From Candidatus Omnitrophota bacterium (GTDB taxonomy: Bacteria; Omnitrophota; Gorgyraeia; 2-02-FULL-51-18): DNA of 36,750 nt. Made by a program: the position numbers and the translations under genes. The stretch lies in NCBI GenBank assembly GCA_022072175.1, contig JAJVIE010000019.1, forward strand, positions 1 to 36,750, read 5' to 3'. Positions 13,473 to 22,118 of the stretch are shown one piece after another. The first letter of the stretch is position 1, and every line of letters starts with the position of its first letter. The notes under the pieces were generated by a model. The model had not been told where the DNA came from, searched no databases, and worked only from the letters and a program-made list of their open reading frames with translations.

Positions 13473-13786
13473 CCGGCGAGAAGTTCGTGGCTGGGAAGTG
13501 GTACACCCCGACCAACTGCGGCATCGAGGGCGCTGTGCGCGTGCTTGGCGACCCGGACAACGGCGTGGTCATCTGTCGCACACCGCGCGGAGGCAGCCTG
13601 TACCACACGATCCTCATCCGCTGGCGCGGCACGTGCATCCAGCGAGCCGAGGTCAGCTTGCATGACATGCAGTCCATTGAGCGCCGCGCGGTGGCCCTTG
13701 CTCGCGACATCGCGACGCGCGTCGGCTGGTATCTCGGCGAGGCCGAAGAGGACAGCGTGTTGGACCACGAGGAGGGGCTGCAGTGA
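13469..13786 (+). CDS. Unknown protein
   Basis: A 105-residue protein, MTGEKFVAGKWYTPTNCGIEGAVRVLGDPDNGVVICRTPRGG, beta-rich first half then a helix (QSIERRAVALARDIATRVGWYLGEAEED). GTG 13469 overlaps the previous stop (GTGA). The 14 bases around this start (13467-13480) are identical to those at 13781-13794, the start of the next gene. No function assigned. Confidence 0.7.
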   Translation: MTGEKFVAGKWYTPTNCGIEGAVRVLGDPDNGVVICRTPRGGSLYHTILIRWRGTCIQRAEVSLHDMQSIERRAVALARDIATRVGWYLGEAEEDSVLDHEEGLQ

Positions 13787-14316
13787 CCGGCGAGGAGATC
13801 AAGCGCCACATCGCCGAAGCCTGCCGCGAGGCCGGCTACGTGGTGCTCTACCACGCCGACGGCAGGCACGGCCCGGCCGAGGGGATGCCGGACCTGCGCA
13901 TCCTCGGGCCGTGGGCCAACCGGCAGACCTGCGTCGACCTGGAGTGCAAGTCGGCGCGGGAGAAGCTGAGGCCGGCGCAGCAGCGGTACGCCGACGCGGC
14001 GATGCAGGTCGTCGGGACCGGCTACGTCTACGCCGTGGTCAGGCAGACTCCCGAGGCGCCCGGCGAGCTGGCGGCGCGGACGGTGGCGTTCATGCTGGGC
14101 CTCGTCGATTTGGCACGCCGGTTGCCGGCACCAGGGCCGGGGGCGGTGTTCGGGGAGCTTCCGGCGCCGTCCCCAATTGGGGAGAGCGCGGTGGACATCG
14201 GCGACCCGGAGGTGATGGGCAAACCGCTCTCGCGGTGGCCCGAGCCGGCTCGGTCGCGGATGCGTGCGGAGTTGCTGGCTGAGGAGCGGCGGCGGGCCGC
14301 GGGAGGTGTGCGGTGA
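13783..14316 (+). CDS. VRR-NUC-type nuclease
   Basis: A 177-residue protein. The N-terminal ~85 residues show EEIKRHIAEACREAGYVVLYHADGR, GMPDLRIL and VDLECKSAREKLRPAQQRYADAAM, the E...D...ExK...Q arrangement of the VRR-NUC branch of the PD-(D/E)XK superfamily. Such phage proteins are thought to act as structure-specific or Holliday-junction nucleases; exact substrate unknown. The C-terminal ~90 residues are Pro/Ala-rich and lack recognised features. GTG start overlaps the previous stop; the next gene overlaps by GTGA. Confidence 0.85.
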   Translation: MTGEEIKRHIAEACREAGYVVLYHADGRHGPAEGMPDLRILGPWANRQTCVDLECKSAREKLRPAQQRYADAAMQVVGTGYVYAVVRQTPEAPGELAARTVAFMLGLVDLARRLPAPGPGAVFGELPAPSPIGESAVDIGDPEVMGKPLSRWPEPARSRMRAELLAEERRRAAGGVR

Positions 14317-14537
14317 CCGACCACCACCGCGAGCACCTCCAAGCCCTGGCCGACCAGGCCCGCGGCCACCTGCACGCCGCCGAGGATGCGACGCGGCGGG
14401 CGGTGGGGTGCTACGTGGTCGGGCACGCGGCGGGCGGCGCGGCGTTCGTGGCCGACGCGCGGCGGGAGATGGCGGCGGCCGGGGAGCTGCTCGACCGCCT
14501 GGCGCGGCTGGGCGAGGAAGGACAGGAAGGATGCTGA
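14313..14537 (+). CDS. Small Ala/His-rich helical protein, unknown
   Basis: A 74-residue protein, MTDHHREHLQALADQARGHLHAAEDATRRAVGCYVVGHAAGG, predicted as two long amphipathic helices (the second AAFVADARREMAAAGELLDRLARLGEE). The GTG overlaps the nuclease stop as GTGA. It could be a small partner of the adjacent regulator; no family recognised. Confidence 0.65.
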   Translation: MTDHHREHLQALADQARGHLHAAEDATRRAVGCYVVGHAAGGAAFVADARREMAAAGELLDRLARLGEEGQEGC

Positions 14538-14539
14538 CC

Positions 14540-14782
14540 ATGACCACCGACGACCTGCGCGAGACCGCGGCGAAGCTGCCCGAGCTGCTGACCCCGCACC
14601 AGCGGCGCATCCTCGGCCTGTCCTGTGACGGTCAGACCGTGGTCGAGATCGCGGGGGAGCTCGGCTGCTCGCCGGCGACCGTGACGTACCACAAGGACCG
14701 CATCCGGGCCGCCCTCGGCGGGGTGGACTGGGACGTCGCCAAGGCGCTGTACGCCGCGGCGCCGCGGGGCGAAGCCTCCTAG
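14540..14782 (+). CDS. LuxR/sigma-region-4-like HTH regulator
   Basis: An 80-residue protein, MTTDDLRETAAKLPELLTPHQRRILGLSCDGQTVVEIAGELGCSPATVTYHKDRIRAALG. The core LTPHQRRILGLSCDGQTVVEIAGELGCSPATVTYHKDRI matches the LuxR-type HTH as also found in sigma region 4. ATG 14540 has GGAAGG nine bases upstream; ATG 14531 is the alternative. Placed immediately before the lysis and structural genes, it is a good candidate for a late-gene activator. The stop codon lies inside a perfect 9-bp hairpin (14775-14797). Confidence 0.8.
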   Translation: MTTDDLRETAAKLPELLTPHQRRILGLSCDGQTVVEIAGELGCSPATVTYHKDRIRAALGGVDWDVAKALYAAAPRGEAS

Positions 14783-14797
14783 CAGATCGCTAGGAGG
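14775..14797 (+). promoter_or_regulatory. Perfect 9-bp hairpin spanning the stop codon of the HTH gene
   Basis: CCTCCTAGC (14775-14783) pairs with GCTAGGAGG (14789-14797) around AGATC. The 3' strand contains AGGAGG, a full Shine-Dalgarno sequence with no start codon at suitable distance. No T-run follows, so intrinsic termination is weakly supported. It could be a processing site, a partial terminator, or a decoy for ribosomes. Confidence 0.5.
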
Positions 14798-14826
14798 GAC
14801 GACGCGGCACGCCTTGATCTTCGGGG

Positions 14827-14854
14827 GCTCCTGCCTGACGCTGCCGGCAGGAGC
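14827..14854 (+). promoter_or_regulatory. Hairpin sequestering the holin ribosome binding site
   Basis: GCTCCTGCC (14827-14835) pairs perfectly with GGCAGGAGC (14846-14854) around a 10-base loop. The AGGAG used by the holin GTG at 14861 (14849-14853, seven bases away) is entirely inside the stem. Folding would block translation of the holin, a known way to delay lysis in phages such as lambda; here it is inference from pairing. Confidence 0.65.
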
Positions 14855-14860
14855 GCGCGC

Positions 14861-15373
14861 GTGCAGCAGGCACTGGACCAACTGCGGCAGGTCATTGCGG
14901 CCCCGACCGCCAAGGGCCTCATCGCCGCCGCATCCGCCCTGTGGGCGGGCTTGACCCACCATGCGACGGACAGTTTCCTCATCTCGTTCGGGGCCGTGGC
15001 GCTTCTCTACTCGCTCGACTGCCTCCTCGGAACCTGGCAAGCCATCGCCTTCGGCGAGTTCAACAAGGCGAAGTTGTCCCGCTTTGTGAGCAAGGCCTTG
15101 GCCTACACCGGGGTCAGCCTCTGCGCCTTCGTGGCCGGCATCGCCGCCGACGTGGCGCTGTCGGCCGACACGCTCGCCGTGGCGTACTCGCTGACGACCG
15201 CGGCCAACGTCATGCTCGCCGGCACGGAGGGCGTGAGCGTGCTGGGGCACGTCGACAAGCTCACCGACGGAGCGCTTGCCGACAAGCTCGGATGGCTGCG
15301 CCCGATGCTCGAGCAGATGCGTGATTGGACGCCTACGGTGAAGCCGAAGGCCGCTCCGAACGGAGGTCCGTAA
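14861..15373 (+). CDS. Phage holin (holin 4 / toxin-secretion type)
   Basis: A 170-residue membrane protein that would form holes in the cytoplasmic membrane at lysis. Hydrophobic segments are KGLIAAASALWAGL, FLISFGAVALLYSLDCLLGTW, YTGVSLCAFVAGIAADVAL and the weaker LAVAYSLTTAANVML. The pattern D-x-x-LGTWQAIAFGEFNKAKLSRFVSKALAYTGV is typical of the family in which a DxxLG loop is followed by a basic stretch. GTG 14861 is supported by AGGAG at 14849-14853. The gene lies before the terminase, far from the endolysin candidate at 34477. Confidence 0.85.
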   Translation: MQQALDQLRQVIAAPTAKGLIAAASALWAGLTHHATDSFLISFGAVALLYSLDCLLGTWQAIAFGEFNKAKLSRFVSKALAYTGVSLCAFVAGIAADVALSADTLAVAYSLTTAANVMLAGTEGVSVLGHVDKLTDGALADKLGWLRPMLEQMRDWTPTVKPKAAPNGGP

Positions 15374-15375
15374 CC

Positions 15376-15801
15376 ATGGCAACCACCTGGCGCGACGAAC
15401 TCGCCACCGCCCGGGCAACCTGCGACGCCGAGCGCATCGACCCCGCTCGCGACGGCACCGATGGCCTGTACATCGTCACCGCAGCCATGCCGTGGGAGCT
15501 GCCGACCGAGGTTGAGTACCTCGTCCGCGCCGCGCTCGCGAGCTACGCCGCGTCGTGGTGGGACCTGCTCAACGCCGACAAGGGCAGCATCTGCGCGTTG
15601 CTGGTCGACCTGTCCGCCAATGTCGTGCGCGTGCCGAACCTGCGGTACCCCGATGCGACGTGGTACCCGGAGAGCCTTCCGTCGCAGCAATGGGTGCATG
15701 GCCCGCGCGGCGAGCAGCCGGTCGCGGCGCACGTGCTGGCATTCGCGGCCGGGCGAGATGAGCCGATGGACCGCGGGGCGCTGCGGGGGAGCGCGGAGTG
15801 A
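15376..15801 (+). CDS. Unknown protein between holin and terminase
   Basis: A 141-residue protein starting MATTWRDELATARATCDAERIDPARDG. Notable are YLVRAALASYAASWWDLLNADKGSICALLVDLSANVVRVPNLRYP and a C-terminal VAAHVLAFAAGRDEPMDRGALRG. GGAGG lies about ten bases before the ATG. No family is recognised; the position suggests a lysis or packaging accessory gene. Confidence 0.65.
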   Translation: MATTWRDELATARATCDAERIDPARDGTDGLYIVTAAMPWELPTEVEYLVRAALASYAASWWDLLNADKGSICALLVDLSANVVRVPNLRYPDATWYPESLPSQQWVHGPRGEQPVAAHVLAFAAGRDEPMDRGALRGSAE

Positions 15802-16253
15802 TGCCAGGGCACGCCACCGGCCGAGGGAAGCCGCCCGCCGGCTGGCGGGATGTGTTCCTCAACGCCCTGGCCGAATGCCCGAACGTAACCCGCGCGGCAG
15901 CGGAAGCAGACGTCCCGAAACAGACCGCCTACAGGGCGCGCAGTACGTCGGCGAAGTTCGCCGAGCAGTGGGATGAGGCACTGCGGCAAGGCGTTGACGC
16001 GCTGGAAGGCGAGGCCCTGAGGCGGGCGCAGTTCGGCACCGAGAAACCCGTGTTCCAGGGCGGCGTGTTGGTGGGCCACGTCACCGAGTACAGCGACACG
16101 CTGATGATGTTCCTGCTCAAGGCCCACAACCCGGAGAAGTTCGGAGACAAGCAGCGGCATGAGGTGACCGGCGCCGATGGAGGCGCACTGCAACTGACCT
16201 GGATCGGCGGCCTGACCGAGAGGTTCGATGGTGACGACGGCGACAGCGAGTAG
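15801..16253 (+). CDS. terS: Terminase small subunit
   Basis: A 150-residue protein. GWRDVFLNALAECPNVTRAAAEADVPKQTAYRARSTSAKFAEQWDEAL gives a DNA-binding HTH of the small-terminase type (residues about 15-60) and YSDTLMMFLLKAHNPEKFGDKQRHEVTG is the motif usually seen before the C-terminal region that contacts TerL. ATG 15801 shares a base with the previous stop; GTG 15798 is the alternative. It overlaps terL by 26 bases. It would recognise the packaging site. Confidence 0.85.
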   Translation: MPGHATGRGKPPAGWRDVFLNALAECPNVTRAAAEADVPKQTAYRARSTSAKFAEQWDEALRQGVDALEGEALRRAQFGTEKPVFQGGVLVGHVTEYSDTLMMFLLKAHNPEKFGDKQRHEVTGADGGALQLTWIGGLTERFDGDDGDSE

Positions 16254-17478
16254 GACGATCGCGATTCAGCCGCCCCCGCTGCATGACGGGCAGCGGCAGG
16301 TGCTGTCGTCTAGCGCCCGCTTCATCGTCCTCATCACCGGACGCCGGTGGGGAAAGTCGAAGGCGGGCGCGCTCTGGTTGCTGGACGGCGCGATGGGGCC
16401 CGGGGCTGGTCCCGGGACGGTCTGCCAGTGGGTGGCGCCGACCTACGCGATCTGCAAGTTCGGATGGCGCGAGCTGGTGCGGCTCGGACAGCAGATCCCC
16501 GGTGCGACCATCCTCTCACCGCGCCGCCCGACGGTCGACTCACTGCTCATGCTCCCGAATGGGGCGGAGGTCTGCCTGGGGTCGGCGGACCATCCCGACA
16601 GTCTGCGCGGCGAGGGTCTCACCCGCGTCGGCGTTGACGAGGCAGCCATGGTGCCGCAGGCGGCTTGGACCGAGGCGCTCTATCCCGCGCTCGGTGACCA
16701 CGCCGGCCGGGCGATGCTGATCAGCACGCCGAAGGGTCCGAACTGGTTGCAGAAGCGCTACCTGCGCGGGCAGGACCCGACCGATCCCGAGTATCAGTCG
16801 TTCCGGTTCCCGTCGGACAGCAACCCCTACCTCAACCCGGCGGTTATCGAGGCGGCCCGCGGCGAGCTGCCGGACATGGTGTTCCGGCAGGAATACCTGG
16901 CCGAGTTCATCGCCGACGGCGCCGTGTTCCGCAACATCGAGGCATGTACCCGCGTGGTCGAGCCGACCGGCAGTATCGTGGTCGGCGTCGACTGGGCACA
17001 ATCCGACGACTTCTCCGTCTTCACGGCAGTGGACATCGCGACCGGCGCGGTCATCGAGGTCGAGCGCATCAACCAACTCAGCTACTCCATCCAGGTGGAC
17101 AGGCTCAAGCAGTTCTGCAACCGCGTCGGTGCGATTATGGTGTTGGCTGAGGACAACGGGCCTGGCGCGGCGCCGTGCGACTACGCCGCCGAGGCGGGCC
17201 TTCCGTTGCAGCGGTTCACGACCACCGCGAGCAGCAAGCCCGAGATCATCGGCAACCTCATCGCCGCGTTCGACCACCAGAAGATCGCGCTCAGCATCCC
17301 GGATGAGCACCTGTTGGAGGTGGTCACCACCGAGTTGCAGGCGTTCACGATGACGCGCGGCGCAACGGGATCGTTCCGGTACTCGGCCCCCGACGGCATG
17401 CACGACGACTGCGTGATGTCTCTGGCGATCGCGTGGGAGGCCAAACGGCGCGGCGGCATGGTCTGGGAGGTGTTCTGA
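16228..17478 (+). CDS. terL: Terminase large subunit
   Basis: A 416-residue DNA-packaging motor. The ATPase shows Walker A GRRWGKS (residues 38-44), Walker B RVGVDEA (D137, E138) and the coupling motif LISTPKG near 170. The C-terminal RNase H-like nuclease has GVDWAQSDDFSVF around Asp255, AEDNGPG near 307 and the final HDDCVMSLAIAW near 392. Length is normal for the family. It begins inside terS and its stop shares a base with the portal ATG. Confidence 0.96.
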   Translation: MVTTATASRTIAIQPPPLHDGQRQVLSSSARFIVLITGRRWGKSKAGALWLLDGAMGPGAGPGTVCQWVAPTYAICKFGWRELVRLGQQIPGATILSPRRPTVDSLLMLPNGAEVCLGSADHPDSLRGEGLTRVGVDEAAMVPQAAWTEALYPALGDHAGRAMLISTPKGPNWLQKRYLRGQDPTDPEYQSFRFPSDSNPYLNPAVIEAARGELPDMVFRQEYLAEFIADGAVFRNIEACTRVVEPTGSIVVGVDWAQSDDFSVFTAVDIATGAVIEVERINQLSYSIQVDRLKQFCNRVGAIMVLAEDNGPGAAPCDYAAEAGLPLQRFTTTASSKPEIIGNLIAAFDHQKIALSIPDEHLLEVVTTELQAFTMTRGATGSFRYSAPDGMHDDCVMSLAIAWEAKRRGGMVWEVF

Positions 17479-19589
17479 TGGGTGCTTTGGAGCGCATCAG
17501 CAACAGCCTCGGCCGGGCCGTCGGCGCGTTCCGCTACGGCATCTCGGACGTGATGCTGCGCGGCATTGGACAGGACGCCGCCCTTTCACGCAACGGACGC
17601 ATGTGGTTCCCGAACGGCACGCCCGCCTCGCCCGCATCGCCGTCGGACGAGGCGCGCTACAGCACGAGCGACGATGTCTACGCCGCGGTGCGGCTGCTTG
17701 CCACCTGCGCGGCGACCTGCCCCTACCAGGTGCTGGTCAACGGTGAACACGACCCCGAGCATGACCTGCAGATCCTCATCGAGCGGGCCAACCGGTGGCA
17801 GGGCGGGCTCGACTTCTGGACGCGGGCCTACTCGTGGTTGTGGCTTCTCGGGGAGTGCTTCGTCATCATCGAGCGCGGCAACCCGTATGCACCGGCCATG
17901 CCAAACGCGCTATGGGCCGTCTCTGGGCGCTACATGCGCGTCAAGGCAGGCGATGGCGAAGAGTACGTCGCGAGCTACAAGTTCGTGCCGCCCGGAAAGG
18001 GTGAGAGCGCGGCGATCGACATCGATCCGCAGGACGTGATCCCGCTGCTGCTCTGGAACCCGGCCGACCCGCTGCGCGGTCTGTCCCCGCTGACGAGCCT
18101 GCGCAACGGGCTCGACGCCGAGCGCGAGGCGAAGTCCGCGAACCGGGACCTCTTCCGTAACGGACCGATGGCCGACGTGGTGATCAGCCCGGCCGGCGAC
18201 GCGTTCCTACAGCCGCCACAGCGTGAGCACCTCGAGGCCAGCTTGGATAAGCGGCTCGGCGACACAGGGAAGCGGCACCGCCCGCTGGTGCTCCCCGGGG
18301 GCGTCCGCGTCGACGCGGTGCGGCTCACCCCGCGCGATGCCGAGTTTATCGAACTGGACAAGCTGACGACCAGGGATGTGGCGAAGGCGTACCAGATCCC
18401 GAGCATGTTCCTCGGCCAGATGGACGCCGCGACGTTCCGCAACTACGAGACCGGCTACCGCGCGCTGTGGGAGCACGCGATCGTTCCGGTGGTGCGGGCC
18501 GCGGCGGCGACCATGACGGTGACCATCGCTCCGCAGTTTGGCGACAACGTTGAGATCGTCGCCGATGAGGACTTCATCAAAGCCAAGCTGCAGGACGAGA
18601 AGTCGATCGCTGACACCATGGGCGTGTTGGTTCGCGCCGGCTACGACCGCCTTCTCGTGGCGCGGATGTTCCTCGGCGACCACATCGACGAAGCGTTTGT
18701 CAGCGACCTTGTGCCGGTCGTGTTGCAGGAGCCGGCCGACGCCGCTGCCACTGTTGCGCCAACCCGCAACATCGCCCGACGCTCCTCCCCGAAGCGGCGG
18801 GCCGCGGCGGTCAGTCGTGAGGCCATTCGCGACTCGGCCGCCGCGGCCCGCGGGGAGCTGGAGGGTCCGGCGACCGACGACATGCACGCCGGGCTCGGCC
18901 AGCAGTGCAATCGGGTGCTCGCCGCTTGGAAGGCGCTCGACCCGAATCGGATGCTCCGTCGTGATGCAGATACCGACTACGCGGCGATCGTGTTCCCGGA
19001 CTGGTCAGACGACCCGTTGGTTGGGCTCGTGGCCGGTGTGATCGGGAACGGGGTCGAGCGCGGTGCGGCAGACGCTACTGAGCTGTTCGACCTGAGCTTC
19101 GATGAGGGCCGGGTGCGCGATGAGTCGCTGGCGTGGGCCAAGGCCGCGGCGGCGGACGAGGTCCGGTACATCAACGAGACGACGCGCGGGTTCCTGCGCA
19201 CAGCCATCGCCGACGGCCTGGCCGCTGGAGAGACGCCGATCCAGATCGAGAAGCGCATCCGCGAGGCCTTCTCGCAGTCCGAGCCCGACGAGGCCGACCG
19301 GTACGCCAATCGCCCGCGCATGATTGCCGAGACGGAAATCGGCGCGGCCTACAACCACGGCAGCAACGCCGCGCTCGAAGCTGCCGGCATGACCCGCGAG
19401 TGGCTTTGGTCTGGCAACCCGCAGGACACCCGCCACGACGGTATCGACGGTCAGAAGCGAAATCCCGGCGAGGCGTTCGACGTTCGCGGCTACGCCGGCC
19501 AGTACCCCGGCGATCCAAGCCTGCCGGCCGGCGAGCGCGTCAACTGCAAGTGCTCGGTCGGTGCGGCCCTGGAGGATGATGATGCCTGA
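17478..19589 (+). CDS. Portal protein fused to a MuF-type head morphogenesis domain
   Basis: A 703-residue protein. Residues about 1-420 are an HK97-type portal: YSTSDDVYAAVRLLATCAATCPYQV, IIERGNPYAPAMPNALWAV, PLLLWNPADPLRGLSPLTSL and TTRDVAKAYQIPSMFLGQMDAATFRNYETGYRALWE. The remainder, from about 460, ends in MIAETEIGAAYNHGSNAALEAAG...SGNPQDTRHDGIDGQ and VNCKCSV, the Mu gpF/SPP1 gp7-like minor head domain with its terminal Cys pair. Most phages encode these separately; fusions are known. ATG 17478 has GGGAGG seven bases upstream. It forms the dodecameric entry vertex. Confidence 0.92.
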   Translation: MGALERISNSLGRAVGAFRYGISDVMLRGIGQDAALSRNGRMWFPNGTPASPASPSDEARYSTSDDVYAAVRLLATCAATCPYQVLVNGEHDPEHDLQILIERANRWQGGLDFWTRAYSWLWLLGECFVIIERGNPYAPAMPNALWAVSGRYMRVKAGDGEEYVASYKFVPPGKGESAAIDIDPQDVIPLLLWNPADPLRGLSPLTSLRNGLDAEREAKSANRDLFRNGPMADVVISPAGDAFLQPPQREHLEASLDKRLGDTGKRHRPLVLPGGVRVDAVRLTPRDAEFIELDKLTTRDVAKAYQIPSMFLGQMDAATFRNYETGYRALWEHAIVPVVRAAAATMTVTIAPQFGDNVEIVADEDFIKAKLQDEKSIADTMGVLVRAGYDRLLVARMFLGDHIDEAFVSDLVPVVLQEPADAAATVAPTRNIARRSSPKRRAAAVSREAIRDSAAAARGELEGPATDDMHAGLGQQCNRVLAAWKALDPNRMLRRDADTDYAAIVFPDWSDDPLVGLVAGVIGNGVERGAADATELFDLSFDEGRVRDESLAWAKAAAADEVRYINETTRGFLRTAIADGLAAGETPIQIEKRIREAFSQSEPDEADRYANRPRMIAETEIGAAYNHGSNAALEAAGMTREWLWSGNPQDTRHDGIDGQKRNPGEAFDVRGYAGQYPGDPSLPAGERVNCKCSVGAALEDDDA

Positions 19590-20493
19590 GAGTTTGATGC
19601 GCCGACAGGGCCTGCTTGAGGTCCGTGAGGTCAACGAGGATCTGCGCGAGATCACCGCCATGGTGAGCACGGAGAGCAAGGACAGCTACAGCGACATCCT
19701 GCTCGCCACCGGGTGCCGGCTTGACCGGTACGAGAAGAACCCGGTCGTGCTGTGGGGCCACGACCTCAATCAGCCGCCGGTCGCCAACTGCGTCAGCATC
19801 GAAGCGCAGGATGGCGAGGGCCTACTGGCCGTCTCGCGGTTCCACAACCTGACTGAGCGGTCGCGGGACACCTGGGAGCTGTACCGGCTCGGCATCATGC
19901 GTGGTTGGTCCGTCGGATTCCTCTACCTGTGGGAAAACGACGAAGCGCCGTGGCGGTACGATAGCACCCGCGACGCCTTCGTGGTGCACGCTTGGGAGCT
20001 CTACGAGTACAGCACGGTCACGGTGCCGGCCAACGCCGACGCCCTGACACGCGCGGCTGGCGAGGGCCTGGACGCCGCAGCGAGGATGCTCCGTGCTGCC
20101 GGCCTGCCCGACCACCCGCCGACGCCGGAGGAGCGCTTGCAGCAGGACCTGCAACGCGCCCTCGGCGGGCTGACCGGTCTGCGCAACTACCGCCGGCACT
20201 GCGAGAAGAACGGCAAGGACTTCCCGGTCGAGACCGATCGACTGGACGAGGCCGAGGAGCTGCTGCGCGAACTGCGCGGTGCTCCGGAGCCTGACGACGC
20301 ACCCGCCCCGCCGGAGACCGATCCGGCCGTCGGAGACCCATCCGATGTCGACCTGACGGCGGTCCTGAACACGCTGGCGGAAGTGCGGGAGGCCCTGTCT
20401 CCCGACAAGCAGCGTGACGCCATCCGCGCCGGGGTTGCTGACCTGCGGCGCTCGTTCATCGGAGGACAGTCCCCATGGACCAGGACGCGTTGA
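19582..20493 (+). CDS. HK97-type prohead maturation protease
   Basis: A 303-residue protease. VVLWGHDLNQPPVA holds the catalytic His, GIMRGWSVGF the catalytic Ser and YEYSTVTVPANADAL the strand that typifies prohead proteases (U35/S78). The last ~130 residues are acidic, Pro-rich and helical and may be an extra scaffold-like extension. The third of three consecutive ATG codons (19582) is best placed after GGAGG (19571-19575). It overlaps the capsid gene by 19 bases and would remove the capsid N-terminal scaffold segment. Confidence 0.9.
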   Translation: MPESLMRRQGLLEVREVNEDLREITAMVSTESKDSYSDILLATGCRLDRYEKNPVVLWGHDLNQPPVANCVSIEAQDGEGLLAVSRFHNLTERSRDTWELYRLGIMRGWSVGFLYLWENDEAPWRYDSTRDAFVVHAWELYEYSTVTVPANADALTRAAGEGLDAAARMLRAAGLPDHPPTPEERLQQDLQRALGGLTGLRNYRRHCEKNGKDFPVETDRLDEAEELLRELRGAPEPDDAPAPPETDPAVGDPSDVDLTAVLNTLAEVREALSPDKQRDAIRAGVADLRRSFIGGQSPWTRTR

Positions 20494-21812
20494 TTCGCGA
20501 GCTTCGCGAGATCAAGGAGGCGGCGCAGTCGCTCCACGATCCCGACAAGCTCAAGGCCGCCATCCGCGAAGTCATCTCGGAGGATAGCGGCGACCACGGC
20601 GGCACCGGCAAGGGCGCCGCGCGCACTGACGGCGGTGGCGGCGAAGAGGCCGCGTCGGGCCACAGCCTGCGGCACCTGTTGGCGCAGCGGGCTCCTGACG
20701 GCCAGGTCGCCGAGCTGCACCGCCTGGCCGACCGCGTGCATCTCGTCTCGCGCATGACGGGTCGGGCGCCCAACGAGCTGAAGTGCTGGGAGCCGTACAA
20801 GAAGCTGGCCGGCGAGCTGTGCGGTCGTGCCATGAACACGTCCGACGACAGCGCGTTCGTGCCGACCGGCTTCACCGACAGCCTGATCGACACCGCGCGG
20901 ATCGACCGCCGCATTCCGGGGCTGGTCAATCAGTTCTCGCTGGCCAGGTCGCCGCTGACGCTGCCGGTCGGGTCGGACCTTGGCCTGCCGGTGAAGATCG
21001 CCGAGCCGACCACGGACACCGCGCAGAAGATCCCGGCGCAGGACCCGGCCACGGGGAGCGTGACGTTCGACGCGACCACGTATGGGGTCCGGGTGCCGTT
21101 CAGCGAGGAGTTCGACGAGGACTCGATCGTCACGGCGGAGGAGTACATCCGGAGCCGGATCGCCAAGTGCATGGTCGACGGTCTGGAAACCGGGATCATC
21201 AACGGCGACACCGCGGCCACGCATCAGGACACGGCGGTCGTCACGGCGGCCAACGACATCCGCAAGCTCTGGCTCGGGTTCCGCGGACTGGCGTTCGACA
21301 ACTCGGCGACCTACGACTGCGCGGAGACCAGCATCGGCGCGGCCGACTTCGAGCAGGGCGACGTGGTGCGCACGGTTGCCAAGCTCGATGATGCGTACAA
21401 GTCCGACCCGAGCAAGGTGATCCTCATCTTCTCCGTCGGAGCGATGTACGCGGCGCTGTCGAACTCGGCGGACTGGGATGCGTTCCTGACGCTCGACAAG
21501 ATCGGGCCGCAGGCCATCAACGTCACGGGCGAGTTCGGGTCGCTCTACGGCCACCCGGTCGTGACCTCGGCGTACATCAGCAAGACCCTCGCGGCAACCG
21601 GCCTTGGCACGTCGACCAGCACCTACACCGGGATCGTGGCGTTCAACCGCGACGCCTGGGCGCTGGCTGTGCAGCGGGCGGTCACGCTGACCACCATCTA
21701 CGACGCCGAGACCTTGCAGTACAAGGTCATCGGCCACAGCCGCGCCGACTTCCGGGCCTACCGGCCGTCGGACAAGGTCAGCGCGTTCGGCTACAAGATC
21801 ACGCCGGTCTGA
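20475..21812 (+). CDS. HK97-fold major capsid protein
   Basis: A 445-residue protein. The first ~110 residues form a coiled-coil, Gly/Asp-rich delta-like scaffold (LIRELREIKEAAQSLHDPDKLKAAIREVI) that the upstream protease should remove. The shell domain includes FVPTGFTDSLIDTARI, VTFDATTYGVRVPFSEEFDEDSIV and GSLYGHPVVTSAYISKTL, the order of HK97-like capsids. ATG 20475 has GGAGG eight bases away. A 516-codon antisense frame over it is a GC-rich shadow. Confidence 0.92.
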   Translation: MDQDALIRELREIKEAAQSLHDPDKLKAAIREVISEDSGDHGGTGKGAARTDGGGGEEAASGHSLRHLLAQRAPDGQVAELHRLADRVHLVSRMTGRAPNELKCWEPYKKLAGELCGRAMNTSDDSAFVPTGFTDSLIDTARIDRRIPGLVNQFSLARSPLTLPVGSDLGLPVKIAEPTTDTAQKIPAQDPATGSVTFDATTYGVRVPFSEEFDEDSIVTAEEYIRSRIAKCMVDGLETGIINGDTAATHQDTAVVTAANDIRKLWLGFRGLAFDNSATYDCAETSIGAADFEQGDVVRTVAKLDDAYKSDPSKVILIFSVGAMYAALSNSADWDAFLTLDKIGPQAINVTGEFGSLYGHPVVTSAYISKTLAATGLGTSTSTYTGIVAFNRDAWALAVQRAVTLTTIYDAETLQYKVIGHSRADFRAYRPSDKVSAFGYKITPV

Positions 21813-21838
21813 TGACCCGCGGGAAAGGATAGAGCGTC

Positions 21839-22117
21839 ATGAGCGCGACCTACAACGGCTGGAACCCGCTAGCGGTCAAGGTGACCGTGACCACGGGCAC
21901 GACCGCCGGCGCGGACATCACCGTGACCGGCATCACGACCAGCGACATTCTGTTGGCCGTGATCGAAGAGGACGGCACGTCGGGCGTGACCGCTGACAAC
22001 CTCCTAAGCGAGGCGAGCATCACGGACACCAACGATGTCCAGTGCTCGACCACCAACACCACCGGCAAGGTGTTGACCATCTGGTGGTTGGACGTATCGG
22101 CGCTGTCGGAGGCGTAG
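21839..22117 (+). CDS. Small head protein, unknown
   Basis: A 92-residue Thr/Val-rich, beta-predicted protein (MSATYNGWNPLAVKVTVTTGTTAGADITVTGITTSDILLAVIEEDGTSG). It directly follows the capsid gene, where decoration proteins or small stabilising proteins are commonly encoded. No sequence signature confirms this. AAAGGA precedes the ATG. Confidence 0.75.
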   Translation: MSATYNGWNPLAVKVTVTTGTTAGADITVTGITTSDILLAVIEEDGTSGVTADNLLSEASITDTNDVQCSTTNTTGKVLTIWWLDVSALSEA

Positions 22118-22118
22118 C

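Noticed and set aside
13255-14610. 451-codon leftward ORF over the nuclease region
   Set aside because: Pro/Arg/Ser-rich translation, antisense to several coupled genes with good starts.
20187-21737. 516-codon leftward ORF opposite the capsid gene
   Set aside because: It is antisense to a clear HK97 capsid and protease, has no ribosome binding site and has the His/Arg/Gly/Val-rich make-up of a GC-rich shadow frame.
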